Assembly (NCBI GenBank): GCA_025922995.1
Contig: JAICGT010000058.1
Span: forward strand, 1 to 7,146
From: Fimbriimonadales bacterium
Lineage (GTDB): Bacteria > Armatimonadota > Fimbriimonadia > Fimbriimonadales > ATM1
Length of the DNA stretch: 7,146 bases
Reading direction: 5' to 3'
Position numbers and translations under genes: made by a program. A model generated the notes under the pieces. It ran no database searches, had not been told where the DNA came from, and saw only the letters and a program-made list of their open reading frames with translations. Positions 6,435 through 7,146 of this stretch are shown here, in pieces (within the stretch, counting starts at the first letter, position 1; each line of letters starts with the position of its first letter).

Positions 6435-6752
6435 ATGAGAAATGTGGTGGTTGTTGGGATCGTTGCTTTGTTGCTCGTCGCAGGATGTGCAGGCAAAAGC
6501 GTCGTGGGCAAATGGACGTATGCTTTTTTCGGTCAGACGCTCGTGCTCGAACTGAAGGACGACAACACGTTCACGATGGGCTCGGCAAGTACGAGTGTTC
6601 GGGCCGGCACCTACACGTATGAGGACGGTAAGGTGACACTCGTTCCGGGAGCGGGCAGCCAAACGATCACTCTCGACCTCAGCGACGATGGAGACAAGTT
6701 GTCCGGCTCGGTGGGGCCGATGAACGTAGAGTTTGCCAGGGAAGAAAAATGA
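6435..6752 (+). CDS. small lipoprotein of unknown function
   Basis: 105 residues. MRNVVVVGIVALLLVAGC is a lipoprotein signal peptide with lipobox VAGC and lipidated Cys18. The mature part holds VGKW, LELKDDNTFTMG, GTYTYEDGKVTL and a closing beta-rich stretch. This is the pattern of small lipocalin-like or DUF5640-like lipoproteins, in which W..., 'D(N)GTF' and 'GTY' strands recur; I recognise the pattern but cannot assign a ligand. An in-frame GTG at 6378 would overlap the GAF stop, but it would place a non-signal extension before the lipobox, so I reject it. The stop overlaps the next start as ATGA. Confidence 0.85.
   Translation: MRNVVVVGIVALLLVAGCAGKSVVGKWTYAFFGQTLVLELKDDNTFTMGSASTSVRAGTYTYEDGKVTLVPGAGSQTITLDLSDDGDKLSGSVGPMNVEFAREEK
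6738..6742 (+). promoter_or_regulatory. Shine-Dalgarno-like site inside the lipoprotein gene for the DinB-family gene
   Basis: AGGGA lies 6 nt before the ATG at 6749, inside the last codons of the lipoprotein gene. With the ATGA overlap it supports translation of the DinB-family gene from the same message by coupling. Confidence 0.5.
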
Positions 6753-7146
6753 CATTAAAAGAGTATTTAGGCAAGGCAGTCAAAGAGACCGGAAAGATGT
6801 ATCTCGAGGACCTCGAGGCGATGGACGAAGGCGTGCTTCAAAGATCGCCAGGTGGCGTCGCTCGGCGCCCCGTGGACTATTCGTACGAGATCGCCGTGAT
6901 CAACAAGCGGATTACGCATCGCCTGCGTGGAACAGACCCGGGCGAATGGCCCGGGCCGGCTGAGGGGTTCATCACCGCTCCGCCGGAGTACAGCTCGAAA
7001 TCTGCGGCGGTCGACCTCGTTCGATCGAGCTTCGACGACCTGTCGGCCGCATGGGAAACGGTCGATGAAAACGACTTGGAGAGAAAAATCGAATTGCCAA
7101 AGGGAGAAACTTCGCCGCTGGATCTGATTTCGATGGCTGCAACTCA
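6749..7146 (+). CDS. DinB-family protein, 3' end beyond window
   Basis: 132 residues are visible, beginning MTLKEYLGKAVKETG; the frame is open to the window end. The helical pattern fits the DinB/YfiT-like four-helix bundle: an N-terminal helix (3-30), a second helix with YEIAVINKRITHRLRG (46-61), a loop with a Trp/Pro segment (64-81), a third helix (84-105) and the run LPKGETSPLDLISMAAT before the next helix. Family members often bind a divalent metal through three His and act as small-thiol-dependent transferases or are of unknown role. The first His expected in helix two seems absent here (Glu47/Asn52 region); the other two would lie beyond the window. ATG overlaps the lipoprotein TGA by 4 bp, suggesting coupling. 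I am sure of the gene and fairly sure of the family. Confidence 0.8.
   Translation, partial: MTLKEYLGKAVKETGKMYLEDLEAMDEGVLQRSPGGVARRPVDYSYEIAVINKRITHRLRGTDPGEWPGPAEGFITAPPEYSSKSAAVDLVRSSFDDLSAAWETVDENDLERKIELPKGETSPLDLISMAAT

Noticed and set aside
6937..6955. 7-bp stem CCCGGGC / GCCCGGG with 5-nt loop
   Set aside because: It lies within the DinB-family coding region and is explained by Pro-Gly codons (DPGEWPGP); no T-run follows.

Overview
This window reads as an ordinary chromosomal stretch from a moderately GC-rich, Gram-negative-type bacterium. The gene set is a membrane ferredoxin of NapH/NosR type with a TPR tail, a haem-c/PHM-fold protein, a large Asp-box sortilin-like exported protein, an fRMsr-like GAF protein and a DinB-family protein. 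It fits Armatimonadota (Fimbriimonas-like) or Acidobacteriota best. That assignment rests on family content remembered, not on a search, and is low confidence. I see no transposase, integrase, CRISPR array, tRNA or rRNA, and no sign of phage.

Layout. (i) 1-1919, plus strand: the 3' part of a multi-pass 4Fe-4S membrane protein fused to TPR repeats; its start lies before the window. (ii) 1855-3126, minus strand: an exported mono-haem protein whose C-terminal half looks like the copper monooxygenase (PHM) fold but lacks the usual copper ligands. Its 3' end overlaps gene (i) tail to tail by 65 bp. (iii) 3187-5796, minus strand: an exported protein with at least eleven Asp-box-like motifs. It is upstream of (ii), in the same reading frame, and separated from it by a TAG stop and about 60 bp holding two strong dyad symmetries. 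(iv) 5797-5934: a divergent intergenic region. (v) 5935-6381, 6435-6752 and 6749-7146, plus strand: a GAF/fRMsr-like protein, a small lipoprotein and a DinB-family protein cut by the window end. The last two overlap by ATGA and are probably translationally coupled.

How the genes may work together. (i) has an electron-transfer architecture, (ii) is a periplasmic haem protein, and (iii) is exported. The two sets are transcribed toward each other, so (i) need not share a pathway with (ii) and (iii). The cluster (v) looks like small housekeeping or stress genes. No multi-gene system of a new kind is evident. The points most worth a second look are the missing fourth cysteine in one 4Fe-4S motif of (i), the apparent loss of all copper ligands in (ii), the 19-bp hairpin covering the outermost start codon of (ii), and -10-like hexamers 7-8 nt before the starts of the GAF and lipoprotein genes, which hint at leaderless transcription.
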